From Bacteroidales bacterium (lineage in GTDB: Bacteria > Bacteroidota > Bacteroidia > Bacteroidales > PUMT01): a stretch of DNA of 53,999 nucleotides. The notes beneath the pieces were generated by a model. It made no database searches. It saw only the letters and a list, made by a program, of their open reading frames with translations, and was not told the origin of the DNA. Position 1 is the stretch's first letter; each line of letters starts with the position of its first letter. Where the stretch lies: contig SLMM01000115.1 of NCBI GenBank assembly GCA_007133565.1, forward strand, positions 1 to 53,999, given 5' to 3'. A program made the position numbers and the translations under genes. This document shows, piece by piece, positions 51,469 through 53,999 of the stretch.

Positions 51469-52818
51469 TTAGCGGTTAAATGTGATTTGCCTGCCTTTGG
51501 CCTGCCGGTCGATTGAACCGTTTTCGAATACCACATTACCGTTCACGATGGTATGGGTGAGTCGTGTGCTGAAGGTAACGCCATCCATTGGAGACCAGCC
51601 GCATTTGTATATAATGTTTTTCTTCCCGACTGTCCACTGTGAATCCATATCAACAATGGCCATGTCGGCGAAATACCCTTCTCTGATGAACCCCCGCCTG
51701 TCAATATTGAAAATTGTTGCAGGGGCATGGCACATACGGCTAACCATCTTTTCAACGGTCAGCTTTCCCTGTTTAACCAACTCAAGCATTGCAGGCAATG
51801 CGTGCTGAACCATTGGTGCGCCTGACGGCGCCCTGAAATAAGATTCCGATTTCTCATCCAGGGTATGAGGGGCATGGTCGGTTGCCACTACATCAATAAC
51901 TCCTTCATCCACCGCTTTAACAAGGGCTTCCCGGTCAGCCCGCCTTTTGATCGCAGGGTTCCATTTTATCCTGGTTCCAAGCCTGGCATAATCTGACTGA
52001 TCAAACCAGAGGTGGTGCACACAGGCTTCGGAGGTAATCCTCTTTCTTTCAGAAGAGGTAAGGGATTCAAAAAGCTTCAGCTCTCTTGCAGTGCTTATAT
52101 GCAGTACATGGAGGCGTGTACCGTATTCCCTTGCCAGTTCAACAGCGTGTGAGGATGAAAGCCAGCATGCCTCTTCACTCCTTATTGCAGGGTGCATTAT
52201 CATGGGGAGGTTTTCCCCGTATTTTCTCTTATGAGCCAGGATGTTTGCCTGTATGGTTTTTTCATCTTCGCAGTGAACAGCTACCGGTATTTTAACTCCG
52301 GCAAATATGGCCCTCAGGGTAGCCTCGTCGTCTACCAGCATATTGCCGGTCGATGAGCCCATGAAGACCTTAACGCCGCAGACTGTTGCGGGGTCGGCTT
52401 CCTTAAGCTGACTAATGTTATCATTAGTTGCGCCAATGTAGAATGAGAAATTTGCATATGAGCTGCGGGAGGCGATCTGTATCTTTTCGTCAAGGAGAGC
52501 ACTGGTGGTTGTCGGCGGGTTGGTATTTGGCATCTCCATGTAAGAGGTGATTCCCCCCGCAACCGCAGCAGCCGATTCTGTTGATATGTCAGCTTTATGT
52601 GTAAGCCCCGGCTCCCTGAAATGCACCTGGTCGTCTATTATGCCCGGGATCACAAGGTTTCTGCCTGCATCAATGATCCGGGGAGTTTCATCTTCCGCGA
52701 AAGCGGGCACATCTTCAAGGGATATCTTCTCAATAAGCCCGTTTCTGCAAAGGATATGGCCGTGAAGTGTCCTGTTGTCGCTGACAATGGTTGCATTTTT
52801 TATGAGGAGTGCCTGCAT
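51469..52818 (-). CDS. pyrC: Dihydroorotase (class I-like, QxH variant)
   Basis: PyrC cyclises carbamoyl-aspartate to dihydroorotate in pyrimidine synthesis. The 449-residue amidohydrolase has VIPGIIDDQVHFREPGLTHK (57-76), GGITSYMEMPNTNPPTT, VFMGSSTGNMLVDDEATLRA, and ATDHAPHTLDEKSESYFRAP near residue 305. The first metal-binding histidine of the usual HxH pair is a glutamine here (Gln64, His66), a change I recall from other Bacteroidota dihydroorotases. The other conserved histidines and the Asp of DHAPH are present. It follows the Dpm1-type gene after 27 bases. Allantoinase and hydantoinase relatives are less likely given the REPG and TSEACVHHLWFD stretches. Confidence 0.88.
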   Translation of the reverse strand: MQALLIKNATIVSDNRTLHGHILCRNGLIEKISLEDVPAFAEDETPRIIDAGRNLVIPGIIDDQVHFREPGLTHKADISTESAAAVAGGITSYMEMPNTNPPTTTSALLDEKIQIASRSSYANFSFYIGATNDNISQLKEADPATVCGVKVFMGSSTGNMLVDDEATLRAIFAGVKIPVAVHCEDEKTIQANILAHKRKYGENLPMIMHPAIRSEEACWLSSSHAVELAREYGTRLHVLHISTARELKLFESLTSSERKRITSEACVHHLWFDQSDYARLGTRIKWNPAIKRRADREALVKAVDEGVIDVVATDHAPHTLDEKSESYFRAPSGAPMVQHALPAMLELVKQGKLTVEKMVSRMCHAPATIFNIDRRGFIREGYFADMAIVDMDSQWTVGKKNIIYKCGWSPMDGVTFSTRLTHTIVNGNVVFENGSIDRQAKGRQITFNR

Positions 52819-52845
52819 GTCGGATTAAATAATTGAAACATCTTA

Positions 52846-53595
52846 TTATCTGTGAGACGGCCTGGCACAGCCGTAATTTCTGAAAAAACTTTTAAATTTC
52901 ATAATAATTACCCCCCATAATGCTTCGTTGAATATACCCCCTGTCATCTTTGAACTACCATGACGGCGCTCGGTAAAAATTATGGGAACCTCGGTAATCT
53001 TATAGCCGAGTTTCCAGACTGCGAATTTCATTTCGATCTGGAAGGCATAACCTTTGAAAGTTATCTTGTCGAGGTCAACTGACTTAAGCACTTCAGACCT
53101 GTAACACTTGAAGCCTGCTGTTGTGTCTTTTACTTTCATGCCTGTTACAAGACGAACATAGGCCGATGCAAAGTATGACATGAGAATTCTGCCCAGTGGC
53201 CAGTTCACGACGTTGACTCCTGAAACATATCTTGAGCCTATGGCAAGGTCGGCGCCGCCTTGTGCACAGGCGTCATGGAGTGCTGGCAGGTATGCAGGAT
53301 CGTGGGAGAAATCGGCGTCCATCTCAAATACATAGTCATAATCTCTGTCAATGGCCCATTTGAAGCCTGTGATATATGCCGTGCCCAGGCCCATCTTACC
53401 CTTTCTTTTAATGATGAACAGCCTGCCGGGATAGCTAATGGATAGTTTCTCCGACTCATCTGCAGTGCCGTCGGGTGAGTTGTCGTCAACTACAAGGATA
53501 TGATAACCGTTGCTGAGGGCAAATATTGACCTGATTAATCGTTTAATATTTTCGATTTCATTGTAGGTAGGTATGATTATCAGGCTTTTTACCAT
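52846..53595 (-). CDS. Dpm1-type polyprenol phosphate glycosyltransferase
   Basis: The 249-residue GT2-family protein has SLIIIPTYNEIENIKRLIRS at the N-terminus, ILVVDDNSPDGTADE, the metal-binding DxD in FEMDADFSHDPAYL and YVSGVNVVNWPLGRILMSYF, then VPIIFTERRHGSSKM. It resembles polyprenol monophosphomannose synthases (Dpm1), which move mannose from GDP-mannose to a lipid carrier on the membrane for protein O-glycosylation or envelope sugars. A C-terminal membrane segment is not obvious, so it may be peripheral. The ATG at 53595 (MVKSLIIIPTYNE) was chosen; a TTG at 53643 gives an unsupported 16-residue extension. It is the first gene of the five-gene operon ending at 49412. Confidence 0.85.
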   Translation of the reverse strand: MVKSLIIIPTYNEIENIKRLIRSIFALSNGYHILVVDDNSPDGTADESEKLSISYPGRLFIIKRKGKMGLGTAYITGFKWAIDRDYDYVFEMDADFSHDPAYLPALHDACAQGGADLAIGSRYVSGVNVVNWPLGRILMSYFASAYVRLVTGMKVKDTTAGFKCYRSEVLKSVDLDKITFKGYAFQIEMKFAVWKLGYKITEVPIIFTERRHGSSKMTGGIFNEALWGVIIMKFKSFFRNYGCARPSHR

Positions 53596-53618
53596 AACTG
53601 TGGTTACTGTTTCGATGA

Positions 53619-53626
53619 CGAAGATA
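53619..53626 (-). promoter_or_regulatory. Putative promoter -7 element of the dpm1-pyrC operon
   Basis: Minus-strand TATCTTCG differs from TAnnTTTG at one base and lies 24 bases before the Dpm1-type start. No matching -33 element was found, so support is weak. Confidence 0.3.
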
Positions 53627-53733
53627 TTACAATCTGCAGTCAAACGGAAGCAGCAGCGGTAATTTTTTAAGTAATCGGTGCTGGTTGCGCCCTGAGTTGT
53701 TGATAAATTTATGCGTTAATGGGCTACCATAAA

Positions 53734-53764
53734 TTGCGGGATTAATAAAAAAGCACTATCTTTG
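53734..53764 (+). promoter_or_regulatory. rRNA-type promoter P1
   Basis: TTG (53734-53736) and TATCTTTG (53757-53764) are 20 bases apart and match the Bacteroidota -33/-7 pattern. It points out of the window towards the proposed rRNA operon and is followed by a second, nearly identical promoter 106 bases on. Confidence 0.5.
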
Positions 53765-53839
53765 CATTCCCTTCTGGTGGTATTGAGTAAACCATTTTTA
53801 GGCATCTGCAAGGAAGGCGAAAATTTTCACCCGATTTTT

Positions 53840-53870
53840 TTGGAAAGCCGAAAATAGTTTTTATCTTTGC
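53840..53870 (+). promoter_or_regulatory. rRNA-type promoter P2
   Basis: TTTG (53840-53843) and TATCTTTG (53863-53870) are separated by 19 bases, an exact consensus match. The -7 is followed by CA as in P1. Together the two form a tandem arrangement typical of strongly expressed rRNA operons. Confidence 0.6.
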
Positions 53871-53999
53871 AGTCACTAAAAAAAAGGAATATATCCGGAG
53901 GGTTTGTTTTGGATTTTTTTAGGGTTTTTTTATGATATTTTTGTAAAGTTCTTTGAAAAGGTTGAAGAGTACAATTTAAGAACCAAGAATTTTTTTGAG
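53871..53999 (+). other. Probable rRNA operon leader with boxA-like element
   Basis: No gene is encoded here. The stretch is very AT-rich and contains AGTTCTTTGAAA (53947-53958), which matches the boxA antitermination element seen in Bacteroidota rRNA leaders (AGTTCTTTGACA). The order tandem promoter, AT-rich leader, boxA near the end of the window is what precedes 16S rRNA genes in this phylum. The 16S gene itself is outside the window, so this is inference. Confidence 0.55.

Noticed and set aside
53936-53943. Third -7-like TATTTTTG in the rRNA-type leader
   Set aside because: Transcription from it would start inside the boxA-like element, so it would lack a complete antitermination signal; the spacing to an upstream TTTG is also too long (24 bases).
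1-53999. Mobile elements, CRISPR arrays and tRNA genes
   Set aside because: I read for transposase-type proteins, terminal repeats, regularly spaced repeats and clover-leaf-like sequences ending in CCA and saw none; a tRNAscan or repeat search could still find weak cases.

Overview
The window looks like chromosomal DNA of a Gram-negative member of the Bacteroidota, probably the Bacteroidales/Marinilabiliales side. The evidence is: a complete division and cell-wall (dcw) cluster in the order usual for that phylum, with a Bacteroidetes-type FtsL and an FtsZ ending in LHDNVD; a MurE with the DNPR signature for meso-diaminopimelate; repeated promoter -7 elements of the form TAnnTTTG, several with TTTG/ATTG 18-21 bases upstream; and phylum-typical proteins (long PurF-like enzyme, GldE-like CBS protein, LptC lipoprotein, AbgT transporter, GlsB/GlsA-type acyltransferases). 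I saw no insertion sequences, phage genes, CRISPR arrays or tRNA genes. Almost everything is well-kept core chromosome.

Layout. 1-11.2 kb: the 5' end of a probable S9-type secreted peptidase (minus, runs off the window); mtnA plus a class II aldolase (possible 5'-deoxyribose/methylthioribose salvage); tadA divergent from aspS; a Tat-exported DUF362 protein with a DUF6599-like partner; miaB divergent from yebC; an AbgT transporter. 11.4-16.5 kb: a LEA-type lipoprotein, a SPOR protein, a long PurF-family amidotransferase, and two minus-strand acyltransferase genes resembling the glycine-lipid enzymes GlsA and GlsB. 16.5-32.0 kb: a regulatory array of four 10-bp repeats (probable MraZ operator), then mraZ-rsmH-ftsL-ftsI-murE-mraY-murD-ftsW-murG-murC-ftsQ-ftsA-ftsZ, tightly packed with stop/start overlaps. 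murF and ddl are not in the cluster, as is normal in this phylum.

32.0-42.7 kb is a minus-strand block running coaX, an outer-membrane protein, lptC, a small membrane protein, a GldE-like protein, a TPR protein, a PpiD-like foldase, then nadC-nadB. Most of it serves the cell envelope, with cofactor genes (CoA, NAD) at the ends. Two intrinsic terminators separate TPR, ppiD and nadCB. 43.0-49.4 kb: a small porin-like protein, a secreted YD-repeat-like protein, mfd, and a monofunctional aspartate kinase divergent from mfd. 49.4-53.6 kb: a five-gene minus-strand operon of a Dpm1-type glycosyltransferase, dihydroorotase, a lipoprotein with faint GldN resemblance, a DUF2148 cysteine-cluster protein and a D-2-hydroxyacid dehydrogenase. 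The last 250 bases are AT-rich, carry tandem TTTG/TATCTTTG promoters and a boxA-like element, and look like the leader of an rRNA operon whose 16S gene would lie just outside.

No unmistakably new system was found. The points most worth following are the MraZ-box array, the glsA/glsB pair, the mtnA-aldolase pair, the DUF362/DUF6599 secreted pair, the GldN-like lipoprotein, and the terminator that overlaps the nadC promoter. Start codons were often moved downstream from the longest open frame; each entry says why.
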